Shown: in pieces, positions 16,118 through 23,366 of the stretch
How positions within the stretch are numbered: position 1 is the first letter of the stretch
How the letters are laid out: the number at the start of each line of letters is the position of its first letter
Origin: JBBRNH01 sp038230415
Lineage (GTDB): Bacteria; Bacteroidota; Bacteroidia; Cytophagales; Spirosomataceae
Reading direction: 5' to 3'
DNA: 31,572 nucleotides
Assembly (NCBI GenBank): GCA_038230415.1
Contig: JBBRNH010000072.1
Location: forward strand, 1-31,572
Notes under the pieces: generated by a model
The model's input: only the letters and a program-made list of their open reading frames with translations
The model's database searches: none
What the model was told of the DNA's origin: nothing
Program-made: the position numbers and the translations under genes

Positions 16118-16426
16118 AAATTCGGTAATCACTTAAGTAGCTTGTTCGGCACCGCCACCAGGCTGTGCCGTTTCAGACGAAAAGTTCACTTTTGCGCGTA
16201 TTCCCACAGCTTAGTGGCGGTGGGGAACGGGTTCGGCACAGCCACCAGGCTGTGCCATTTCAGACGGGAAGCCTGGTGGTTTGAATACCCACAGCCTGGT
16301 GGCGGTGGGGAACAGGTTCGGCACCGCCACCAGGCTGTGCCGTTTCAGACGGGAAATCGTTTCATGCGCGTATGACCACAGTCTGAGGGCGGTGGGCAAC
16401 AGACCCGGTTTACACATAAAAAACAA
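16118..16426. other. Intergenic region made almost entirely of repeat DNA
   Basis: No gene is supported. Short frames such as 16142-16375 only translate the hairpin repeats. The region consists of a MITE-related left end, three tandem hairpin units and a short A-rich leader before the nucleoside hydrolase ATG at 16427. Confidence 0.75.
16125..16396. repeat. MITE-related element with three tandem hairpin units (copy B)
   Basis: The left end GTAATCACTTAAGTA (16125-16139) is positioned exactly 25 bp before the first left arm (16150), as in the two 145 bp copies. Hairpin units: arms 16150-16167 with 16203-16223, 16237-16254 with 16288-16308, and 16322-16339 with 16376-16396, giving a period of about 85-87 bp. 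Units 1 and 3 have mismatches and wobbles in the right arm. Unit 2 carries an extra GCCTGGTGG in its loop (16271-16279) that could pair with its left arm instead. No right terminal repeat or target duplication is recognisable. Confidence 0.75.
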
Positions 16427-17431
16427 ATGAAAAAAATACTGTTCCTTCTCCTGCTGCCAACGCTGCTCGCTGCCCAGCCTACCACCACAAAACCCCGGCG
16501 GGTGTGGTTCGATACCGACATTATGATTGGGATGCCCGCCCCCGCCCCCCGCGAGGTGGACGATGGCGTGACGCTGATTATGGCCCTGCGACACCCCGAC
16601 AAAATCGAACTCGTCGGCATCAGCACCATCACTTACGTGGACTATGGCTACGAGGTGACGCAGAAGCTCTTGGGCTGGTATAATCGCGACGCATCGGGCA
16701 AGGCGGGCAAGCCGATTCCGATCTATAAAGGCTCCAATTCGGGGAAAGACACCGGCACCGAAAACGACGCAACCCGCGCCTTAGCCGATGCGCTTCGCAA
16801 AGAAAAAATGCCGATTCTGGCCCTTGGCCCCGTCACGAACGTGGCAACGGTGGTCAAAAATCACCCCGAACTAATTCCGCAAATCGAAGAGGTGGTGGTC
16901 TGCGCGGGCCGCACACCGGGTTTCCCGTTTCAGCCCGGCTTGGGTAAAGTGACCGTCGGCGATTATAATTTCGAGAAAGACCCCGAAGCCTTCCGGGTGC
17001 TGTTCGATGCCGGAATTCGGGTCGTGCTGTCGGGCTTTGAGTGCAGTGCTTATACCCTTCTGGGTAAAACCGACATTGATTTTATGGCAACGTCGGCCAA
17101 CGAGGGCGACAAATGGCTGTATGCCCAACTGCGCCCCTGGCAGGGCCGGGCCGCGTCGTTGTTTGGCGTGGAGGGGTTCATTCCCTACGATACCACGCCG
17201 TTGGGCTACCTGACTCACCCCGACTATTTCAAGTATTACCGCGATATTCCGGTCAGGATCAACGTGCGGGTCAACGACGCGACCGTTGGTAGTATGGCGA
17301 TGAAAGGGCAGGATAAACCGTACTTAGAAGCGTCTTACGAATACAAAGACACCAAATGGCGGGCCATTTACGCCTACAAAACGCTGCCCGGTTTCGAGGA
17401 GATCATCATTGAATCCTTGAAAGGAAAATAA
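16427..17431 (+). CDS. Exported inosine-uridine-preferring-type nucleoside hydrolase
   Basis: The product is 334 residues with a signal peptide (ILFLLLLPTLLAAQ). The metal-site motif starts FDTD (D29, D31) and ends VDDGVTL (D45, D46). In classic members the aspartates are close together (DTDxxxDD); here about ten extra residues, IGMPAPAPRE, separate them. Other family blocks are 'ALRHPDKIELVGISTI', 'PILALGPVTNVATVV' and 'YDTTPLGYLTHPDYF' near the end. The enzyme would hydrolyse the N-glycosidic bond of a nucleoside in the periplasm, giving base and sugar. A kinase gene resembling methylthioribose kinase begins 7 bp after its stop, so the two probably form an operon for nucleoside or 5'-substituted nucleoside salvage. 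Confidence 0.85.
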   Translation: MKKILFLLLLPTLLAAQPTTTKPRRVWFDTDIMIGMPAPAPREVDDGVTLIMALRHPDKIELVGISTITYVDYGYEVTQKLLGWYNRDASGKAGKPIPIYKGSNSGKDTGTENDATRALADALRKEKMPILALGPVTNVATVVKNHPELIPQIEEVVVCAGRTPGFPFQPGLGKVTVGDYNFEKDPEAFRVLFDAGIRVVLSGFECSAYTLLGKTDIDFMATSANEGDKWLYAQLRPWQGRAASLFGVEGFIPYDTTPLGYLTHPDYFKYYRDIPVRINVRVNDATVGSMAMKGQDKPYLEASYEYKDTKWRAIYAYKTLPGFEEIIIESLKGK

Positions 17432-17438
17432 CCTGTAC

Positions 17439-18491
17439 ATGACCCTACATCAGCAGTTTACAGCCCAATACCCAACGGCGTTTTTTCTGGACGAGCGCGT
17501 CAGTCCCGAATTATCGGGGCTGTTGTTAGCGCACGGCTGGCTTGCACCGGGCGAACAAATCCAATCCATTGAGAAGCCCGGCGAGGGCAACATGAACGTG
17601 GTGGTGCGGGTTCGCACCGACCGGCAGACGCTGATTCTGAAACAGGCCCGGCCCTGGGTGGCAAAATACCCAACGGTAGCCGCGCCGATGGAGCGGATCG
17701 GCGTAGAAGCGCGGTTTTACGGGCAAATACAGCAACAGTCGGCTCTGGCTGCGGTCATGCCGAAACTGATTGGCTACGATGCCGCCAATTTTCTGCTGGC
17801 TATGGAAGACCTCGGCGCGGGAACTGATTTCACGTTTTTATACCAACCTGGTCAGGAAATAACCGGAACCGACCTAACGGCGTTGATGCAGTTTTTGTCG
17901 GCCCTGCACACTGTCCGGGCTACCGGAGACGCGGAGATTTTTCCCGAAAACCGGGCCATGCGGTTGCTGAATCACGAGCATATTTTCAGTTTTCCGTTTC
18001 GGCACGATACGGGTTTCGACCTCGACACCGTGCAGCCCGGTTTGCAGGAACTATCGTTGCCCTACAAGAACAATGAGATACTGAAAAACCAGATTGCCCG
18101 GTTAGGCGAGGTCTATCTACAACCCGGTCGGGCCACGTCAGGTCTGACCTTGATTCACGGCGATTATTACCCCGGTAGCTGGCTCAGAACCGCCACCGGA
18201 ACCCGCGTGATTGACCCGGAATTTGGTTTTTTCGGGCGGGCTGAATTTGATCTCGGCGTGTTGCTGGCTCACCTCAAACTGGCCCAGCAGCCGCACGACG
18301 TGCAACAGCAAGCCCTGAGTCTGTATCAACCGTCGGCTGATTTCGACCCGGCGTTGGTGCGGGCGTTTGCCGGTGTTGAGGTGCTTCGTCGGCTGCTGGG
18401 CCTGGCGCAGTTGCCGCTGGTTATGAGTCTGGACCAGAAAAAAACGCTGCTCGACGAAGCGGCCCGGCTGGTGTTGGCGTATGGCACGTAA
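17439..18491 (+). CDS. APH-fold small-molecule kinase resembling S-methyl-5-thioribose kinase
   Basis: The product is 350 residues. The N-lobe has a glycine-rich 'EKPGEGNMNVVVRV' (45-58) and the ATP lysine K68 in 'LILKQARPWVAKYP', close to the 'KQALPY' region of MtnK. The catalytic loop is LIHGDYYPGSWL (238-249), where MtnK has HGDLHTGS. The metal motif VIDPEFGFFGRAEFDLG (257-273) matches the MtnK 'IDPEFAFYGP' segment. It is shorter than typical MtnK (about 400 residues), and the changed catalytic loop means the sugar may differ. Adjacent nucleoside hydrolase supports phosphorylation of the released (modified) ribose. MtnK proper needs further methionine-salvage genes, none of which is seen here. 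Confidence 0.75.
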   Translation: MTLHQQFTAQYPTAFFLDERVSPELSGLLLAHGWLAPGEQIQSIEKPGEGNMNVVVRVRTDRQTLILKQARPWVAKYPTVAAPMERIGVEARFYGQIQQQSALAAVMPKLIGYDAANFLLAMEDLGAGTDFTFLYQPGQEITGTDLTALMQFLSALHTVRATGDAEIFPENRAMRLLNHEHIFSFPFRHDTGFDLDTVQPGLQELSLPYKNNEILKNQIARLGEVYLQPGRATSGLTLIHGDYYPGSWLRTATGTRVIDPEFGFFGRAEFDLGVLLAHLKLAQQPHDVQQQALSLYQPSADFDPALVRAFAGVEVLRRLLGLAQLPLVMSLDQKKTLLDEAARLVLAYGT

Positions 18492-18503
18492 ACCACACAA
18501 ACC

Positions 18504-19658
18504 ATGCTTTTAACTCTTTCGCTGGTGCTGAGTTTGTCGGGCGCACTGCCCGCCGACAGTATTCCCAAACGGGTCAGTCTGCTGCCGTTGCCGCTGGTAT
18601 ATTACACGCCCGAAACCCGGCTGGCCTACGGTGCGGCCCTGACCGCCACGTTCCGATTCAAGCGGGATACCGACGCGCTCAGACTTAAAACCCAACCGGC
18701 TGATTCTGTGGTGATTCGTCCGTCGCAGATCACGTTTGGTGTGGCTTATACCCAGAACCAGCAATTGCTGTTTTACCTGCCTTTCCAGATTTTTTACGAC
18801 CGGAACCGCTACTTCTTCACCGGCGAAGCGGGCTATTACCGATACAGTTATTACTTTTTCGGAGTCGGGCAGCGGGAGGTGCCGCGCGAACTCTACGGGG
18901 TCAATTACCCGCGCATCCGGCTCAACGCCTTCCGGCAAATCGCCAGTCTGAACCGGGGAAAACTCTACGCCGGGCTGCGCTATCAATATGAAGATTTCCG
19001 GGTTACGACCACCGAACCGGGCGGTTTGCTTACCACCGGGGCGGTGCCGGGCGGGCGCGGCAGCCGGTTGTCGGGCGGGGGGGTGGGCCTGTTTTATGAT
19101 TCCCGCGATCAGGTATTTTTCCCGCGCCGGGGCATTGTGGCCGACATCACGGGCCTGATTCGCAACCGGGCTACGGCCACTAATCCCGCCGACGCTTCCA
19201 CGACCTTCGACCGCTATGCCGCCGATGTATCGTCATATCATGCGTTGGGCCGCCATACCGTGCTGGCTGTCAACTACTTCGCCAATTTTACGGCGGGCGT
19301 GGCTCCGTTCAATGCCATGTCGCTGCTGGGCGGCACCAAACGGATGGGGGGCTATGATGAAGGTCGGTTTCGCGACAAAAACGCGGCACTGGTGCAGGCC
19401 GAACTCCGGTTCGATGTCTATAAACGGCTCGGCGCGGTGGTCTTCGGCGGGGTTGGCATCCTCGGCGATAACCAACAACTGTTGCGGGCCAATGACCCCA
19501 AAACGGCTTACGGCGCGGGGCTACGGTTCACCATCAACCAACGCGACCACCTCAACATCCGGGTTGATTATGGCATCGGCAGTGCGCCCTACACCGACGA
19601 AACGGGCCGGGCCGTACCGTCGAACGGGCTGTATGTGACCATCGGCGAAGCCTTCTGA
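18504..19658 (+). CDS. BamA/TamA-type outer-membrane beta-barrel protein (surface antigen domain)
   Basis: The product is 384 residues with a signal sequence (MLLTLSLVLSLSGALPADS). It has no POTRA domains and consists of barrel strands only: 'YTPETRLAYGAALTATFRF' at about 33-51, 'YYRYSYYFFGVGQ', 'GGGVGLFYDSRDQVFFPRRG' (the Omp85 'DsRDxxfxPxxG' strand), 'LLGGTKRMGGYDEGRFRD', which corresponds to the lid-loop RGF/Y motif region, and a final 'NGLYVTIGEAF' ending in phenylalanine as outer-membrane proteins do. It starts 12 bp after the kinase gene, so it is probably co-transcribed. Patatin-less, POTRA-less relatives like this are common in Bacteroidota, with unknown cargo. Confidence 0.85.
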   Translation: MLLTLSLVLSLSGALPADSIPKRVSLLPLPLVYYTPETRLAYGAALTATFRFKRDTDALRLKTQPADSVVIRPSQITFGVAYTQNQQLLFYLPFQIFYDRNRYFFTGEAGYYRYSYYFFGVGQREVPRELYGVNYPRIRLNAFRQIASLNRGKLYAGLRYQYEDFRVTTTEPGGLLTTGAVPGGRGSRLSGGGVGLFYDSRDQVFFPRRGIVADITGLIRNRATATNPADASTTFDRYAADVSSYHALGRHTVLAVNYFANFTAGVAPFNAMSLLGGTKRMGGYDEGRFRDKNAALVQAELRFDVYKRLGAVVFGGVGILGDNQQLLRANDPKTAYGAGLRFTINQRDHLNIRVDYGIGSAPYTDETGRAVPSNGLYVTIGEAF

Positions 19659-19673
19659 ATACCCATAATCTGT

Positions 19674-19685
19674 TATCTTGCGGGA
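19674..19685 (+). promoter_or_regulatory. TAnnTTG promoter word directly before the ATP-grasp gene
   Basis: TATCTTG (19674-19680) lies five bases ahead of the ATG at 19686, the same spacing as the TACCTTTG word before hemE. If it is a -7 element, transcription would start at or beside the start codon. Confidence 0.3.
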
Positions 19686-20738
19686 ATGTCATTCCGAAAA
19701 ACGCTGTACCAACTCACGCACTGGGAAACCTGGGATTACCGCATCAAGCTCGTGCCGCTGCTGCCGGTTTGGTTTTGGTATTGCCTGCGGTCGGGGTCGT
19801 GCTGGTTTTTTACGGCGGCCAACCCCGGCCTGACCTTCGGCGGTTTTCAGGGCGAATCCAAACGCGAGATGTATGCCCAACTGCCGCCCGGAAGCTACCC
19901 CCGAAGCCTGTATCTGTCGCCCGCGCTGCCGGTTGCCGAAGCCGAAAAACAGGTTATGACGCACTACACCTATCCCTTTGCCGTGAAGCCCGACGTGGGC
20001 ATGATGGGGCTGCTGTTTCGCCGGATTGACTCGCCCGATGCCTTCCGGCAGTACCACCGGGCCGTACCAACGGATTATATCGTGCAGGAATTGATTCAGT
20101 ATCCCATCGAGGTGAGCGTGTTTTATTACCGCTTTCCGGGGGCTTCTACCGGCACCATCACCGGCTTTGTCCGCAAAGAATTTCTCGAAGTCATTGGCGA
20201 CGGACAATCCACGTTGCGGGCCTTGATGGAGCGGTACGACCGGGTAAATTTCCGGCTTGGTGAGATGCGGGCCAAACACGCCGACCGGCTCGATTATGTG
20301 GTTCCCAACGGTGAAACCTACTGCCTGAACTACGCTCTGAACCTGACGCGGGGCGGACGGTTGGTGAGCTTAGCCCACGAAAAAGACGCGCAACTGCTGG
20401 CCGTCTTTGATAAACTCAGTCACTACACAAACCAGTTTTTTTTCGGGCGATACGACATCAAATGCCAGTCAGTGAGCGACTTAAAGCAGGGCCGAAACTT
20501 TTCGATTATTGAGTTCAACGGGGCCGGGGCCGCTCCGCACCACGTTTACGGCAACGGCAATTCGCTGGGGCAGGCTTACCAGATTGTGCTGCACCACTGG
20601 CAGATGCTGTACGAAATCTCGCGCGATAACCACCGGCTTGGGGTGCCGCACTGGTCGTTTTGGCGGGGCTGGCGGTTTCTGGCAGACTCCGAACTACACA
20701 TCCAGAAACTCCGGCGGTTAGAGACCCGAATTCAGTAG
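19686..20738 (+). CDS. ATP-grasp domain protein (D-Ala-D-Ala-ligase-like)
   Basis: The product is 350 residues. After an aromatic, partly hydrophobic N-terminus ('LVPLLPVWFWYCLRSGSCWF') come the ATP-grasp blocks: the ATP lysine in 'YPFAVKPDVGMMG', 'DYIVQELIQYPIEVSVFYYR', the 'VRKEFLEVIGDGQSTL' turn, and the metal-binding 'RYDIKCQSV ... FSIIEFNGAGAAPHHVY'. It resembles ATP-grasp proteins of Bacteroidota often labelled D-alanine-D-alanine ligase, but it is not in a cell-wall cluster and lacks the typical Ddl N-domain. It probably ligates a carboxylate to an amine or hydroxyl on an unknown substrate. Only 4 bp separate it from the glycosyltransferase that follows, so they share an operon. Confidence 0.75.
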   Translation: MSFRKTLYQLTHWETWDYRIKLVPLLPVWFWYCLRSGSCWFFTAANPGLTFGGFQGESKREMYAQLPPGSYPRSLYLSPALPVAEAEKQVMTHYTYPFAVKPDVGMMGLLFRRIDSPDAFRQYHRAVPTDYIVQELIQYPIEVSVFYYRFPGASTGTITGFVRKEFLEVIGDGQSTLRALMERYDRVNFRLGEMRAKHADRLDYVVPNGETYCLNYALNLTRGGRLVSLAHEKDAQLLAVFDKLSHYTNQFFFGRYDIKCQSVSDLKQGRNFSIIEFNGAGAAPHHVYGNGNSLGQAYQIVLHHWQMLYEISRDNHRLGVPHWSFWRGWRFLADSELHIQKLRRLETRIQ

Positions 20739-20742
20739 AAAA

Positions 20743-21429
20743 ATGACCATCAGTATCATCATCCCGACCTATAACGAAGCCGCTACCATTGAGCGGTTAG
20801 TGCAGGATTTGCGGCAACATGGCGGCAGTCAGGTTGTCCAGATTTTGGTTGTGGATGCCAACAGCCCCGACAACACCGCTACCGTTGCGGCCCGGGCCGG
20901 AGCCACCGTGCTGACCGCGCCGAAGCCGGGCCGGGCCGCCCAGATGAACTACGGAGCCAGCCGCACTATGGGCGAGGTGCTGTATTTTGTTCATGCCGAC
21001 GTGAGTATCAATCCCGATTTTGTGGCCGACATCGAAGCCGGGGTTCGGGCAGGATACGATGCGGGCTGTTATCGGTTCCGGTTCGATTCGGACAAGCCCA
21101 TGCTGCGGCTCAACAGCTACGGCACCCGGTTTCCGGGTCTGATGAGTCGCGGAGGAGATCAGACGTTGTTTATCACCCGGACGCTGTTTGACCGGCTCGG
21201 CGGGTTCGATGAGACCTTTGTGGTGATGGAAGATTTCGAGATTATCATCCGTATCCGGCAGGTGGCGCGGTTTCTGATCGTGCCGAAAGATGTGCTGGTG
21301 TCGGCCCGCAAATACGATTCCAATAGCTGGCTGCGGGTGCAACTCGCCAACCTGACCGCGTTTTCGCTGTTTTTCCTGAAAGTCTCGCCCACCCGCATCG
21401 CCCGGACGTACAAAGCCATGCTGCATTAA
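20743..21429 (+). CDS. TIGR04283-type family 2 glycosyltransferase
   Basis: The product is 228 residues. It has the GT2 opening 'ISIIIPTYNEAATIERLV', 'ILVVDANSPDNTATVA', a 'GRAAQMNYGA' segment characteristic of the TIGR04283 subfamily (transferase 2, rSAM/selenodomain-associated), the metal site 'YFVHADVSI' (HAD at 84-86), and 'GGFDETFVVMEDFEIIIRIR' as the acceptor region. No C-terminal membrane tail is obvious beyond 'LTAFSLFFLKV'. TIGR04283 normally neighbours TIGR04282; here that gene is at 12383. It sits between the ATP-grasp gene (4 bp) and an epimerase (6 bp), suggesting assembly of a sugar-containing small molecule or lipid. Confidence 0.85.
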   Translation: MTISIIIPTYNEAATIERLVQDLRQHGGSQVVQILVVDANSPDNTATVAARAGATVLTAPKPGRAAQMNYGASRTMGEVLYFVHADVSINPDFVADIEAGVRAGYDAGCYRFRFDSDKPMLRLNSYGTRFPGLMSRGGDQTLFITRTLFDRLGGFDETFVVMEDFEIIIRIRQVARFLIVPKDVLVSARKYDSNSWLRVQLANLTAFSLFFLKVSPTRIARTYKAMLH

Positions 21430-21435
21430 CAGGTG

Positions 21436-22440
21436 ATGCAAAAAATCCTCGTCACCGGAGCCAACGGATTTCTGGGCAGCCACTTAGTTCGTGAATTGCT
21501 TCATCGCGGCCATGCGGTGCGGACGTTGGTCAGGTCATCCGCCAACCGTTCGACGATCAACGAATTATCAACAGATAGCAGCGCGGTCGAAATTTGGCCG
21601 GGCGACATCACCCGGCCCGATACCGTGCGGGGCTGCGCCGAGGGTTGCGCGGTCATCATTCACGCGGCTGCGCTGGCTTCGGCCAACCCGGCCCGCAACC
21701 CGGCTCTGTGGGCGGTGAATCTGGGCGGCACCGAAACCATGATTCAGGAAGCTAAACGGGCTGCTGTTGAGCGATTTGTGTATGTTGGCACGGCCAATGT
21801 GTTCGGTTTCGGTACGCTCCAAAACCCCGGCAACGAGACCCGCCCCTTTGCCGGGCAGCACTACGGCTCCGATTATATGGACAGCAAGGTGGCCGCTACC
21901 AATGCCGTTTTGCGGGCTGTTTTGCAGGATGAACTACCCGCCGTGCTGGTGCATCCCACGTTCATGCTCGGCCCGATGGATGCCAAACCAACCTCCGGCC
22001 AACTCCTGCTCGAACTCTACCGGGGGCGGCTGATTGGCTACCCGGCAGGCGGCAAAAACTATATTCACGTGGCCGACGTATCTACCGCTACCGTAAACGC
22101 GCTGACAACGGGCCGCATTGGCGAATCGTATATTTTGGGCAACCAAAACATGAGTTATCGCGAAGCCTTCGCGCTGATGGCCGATATAATGGGCGTAAAA
22201 CCGCCACGATTGCCGTTGCCGCCCGCCCTGGCCCGGCTCTACGGCGTGATTTGTGATGCACAGGCCCGGCTGACGGGTTGCCCGGCGATGGTGAACGGCA
22301 CGATGGTTGCCATTGCTAACGACGGCCATTATTTTGGGTCAGAAAAAGCGATTACGGAGTTACTTTTGCCCCAAACGCCCATTGAACGGGCCATCAAGGA
22401 AGCTTTTGACTGGTTTCAAGCGAATAACTATGTTGTCTGA
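21436..22440 (+). CDS. Extended SDR, NAD-dependent epimerase/dehydratase (HpnA/dihydroflavonol-reductase-like)
   Basis: I chose the ATG at 21436 over the GTG three bases earlier. The product is 334 residues. The NAD motif GANGFLG is at 8-14, 'GDITRPDTV' follows, and the active site has T119 in 'VGTANVFG' and Y147-x3-K151 (YMDSK). 'HPTFMLGPMD' and 'NYIHVADVSTATV' are typical of the epimerase group that includes hopanoid-associated HpnA-like sugar epimerases and dihydroflavonol reductase-like enzymes. The exact substrate is not determinable; the adjacent glycosyltransferase suggests a sugar nucleotide or glycolipid. It overlaps the next SDR gene by 11 bp. Confidence 0.85.
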   Translation: MQKILVTGANGFLGSHLVRELLHRGHAVRTLVRSSANRSTINELSTDSSAVEIWPGDITRPDTVRGCAEGCAVIIHAAALASANPARNPALWAVNLGGTETMIQEAKRAAVERFVYVGTANVFGFGTLQNPGNETRPFAGQHYGSDYMDSKVAATNAVLRAVLQDELPAVLVHPTFMLGPMDAKPTSGQLLLELYRGRLIGYPAGGKNYIHVADVSTATVNALTTGRIGESYILGNQNMSYREAFALMADIMGVKPPRLPLPPALARLYGVICDAQARLTGCPAMVNGTMVAIANDGHYFGSEKAITELLLPQTPIERAIKEAFDWFQANNYVV

Positions 22441-23344
22441 ACTGCCCAACGTAACCGTAACAAACAAAGTGATTTCTGCGGGGCAAACAGCCCCGCTCCA
22501 ACGACGTTCGACGCGGCAACCCCCCGCCACTACTGGCCCGTTTTCGGGGAAAGTAGCCATCGTAACCGGCTCTGAATCAGGCATTGGCCGCGAAACCGCC
22601 CGCGCCCTCTGCCAGCAGGGTGCCTGCGTGGTGCTGAATGGCCTGACCGCTGACCGCTTGGAGCAGACCCGGCGCGAGTTTCTGGAACAGGGTCATAGCG
22701 TAGTAGCGTGTTTGGCCGACGTAACCGATTATGACAACTGCGAGCGGCTTGTTGACACCGCGATTCAGGCGTTTGGGCAGGTGGATATTCTGATTACCAA
22801 CGCCAGTATTTCGATGCGGGCGTACTTTGCCGATATGAAGCCCGATGTGTTTCGGCGGGTGTTAGACAGCAACGTGTATGGCACCGTTTTTCCGCTGAAA
22901 GCCGCCCTGCCGCATCTGCTCAACACGCGGGGCAGCGTCACGTTTATCTCCTCGATCTCGGCCCTGAACGGGATGCCAAGCGGCTCGGCCTATTGCGCCG
23001 GTAAAGCCGCCATGAGCAACTTAGCCCACACCCTCCGGCTCGAACTCCACGACACCGGCGTTCAGTTTGGTGTAGTACACATCGGTTTCACCCAAAACGA
23101 TGCCGATAAACGGGTGCTCGACGCACAGGGTCAGCCCGTGCCGATTGCCCACCGGCCCCCGCGCTGGCAAAAATCACAGGCCCAGGTTGCCCAGATTATT
23201 CTGCGGCATATTCGTCGGAGAAAACAGCGCACCGTGATTTCGGCCCTGGGCAGGCTCATCGCGCTGGTACACACCCACTTGCCCCGCGTCGGCGATTGGG
23301 TGGTGCTGACGACGATTCGGCGGATGAGGAATTTTTATGAGTAG
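22430..23344 (+). CDS. Classical SDR family oxidoreductase
   Basis: The ATG at 22430, overlapping the preceding gene by 11 bp, gives 304 residues; longer open sequence upstream lies inside that gene. Cofactor motif TGSESGIG is at 46-53, NAS at 124-126, the catalytic serine in 'FISSISALNG' and Y188-x3-K192 (YCAGK). A ~37-residue N-terminal extension precedes the Rossmann fold, and 'RRKQRTVISALGRLIALVHTHLP' near the C-terminus suggests a membrane-surface helix as in DHRS7/SadH-like lipid-active SDRs, which is inference. It ends the run of four tightly packed genes beginning at 19686 and converges on the membrane-protein pair. Confidence 0.85.
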   Translation: MLSELPNVTVTNKVISAGQTAPLQRRSTRQPPATTGPFSGKVAIVTGSESGIGRETARALCQQGACVVLNGLTADRLEQTRREFLEQGHSVVACLADVTDYDNCERLVDTAIQAFGQVDILITNASISMRAYFADMKPDVFRRVLDSNVYGTVFPLKAALPHLLNTRGSVTFISSISALNGMPSGSAYCAGKAAMSNLAHTLRLELHDTGVQFGVVHIGFTQNDADKRVLDAQGQPVPIAHRPPRWQKSQAQVAQIILRHIRRRKQRTVISALGRLIALVHTHLPRVGDWVVLTTIRRMRNFYE

Positions 23345-23366
23345 CTTGTCCGTAGTTGACTGACTA

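Noticed and set aside
16142..16396. CRISPR array
   Set aside because: The repeated parts are hairpin arms and loops that vary with each unit; there are no constant repeats with unique spacers and no cas genes.
16142..16594. Small proteins on both strands reading TATRLW/HSLVAVPN-like phrases
   Set aside because: They are translations of the tandem hairpin repeats; the same peptides appear wherever the repeat occurs.
22307..22429. Upstream start for the second SDR gene
   Set aside because: It lies within the preceding epimerase gene and adds no family-like sequence; the 11 bp overlap at 22430 is a normal operon junction.
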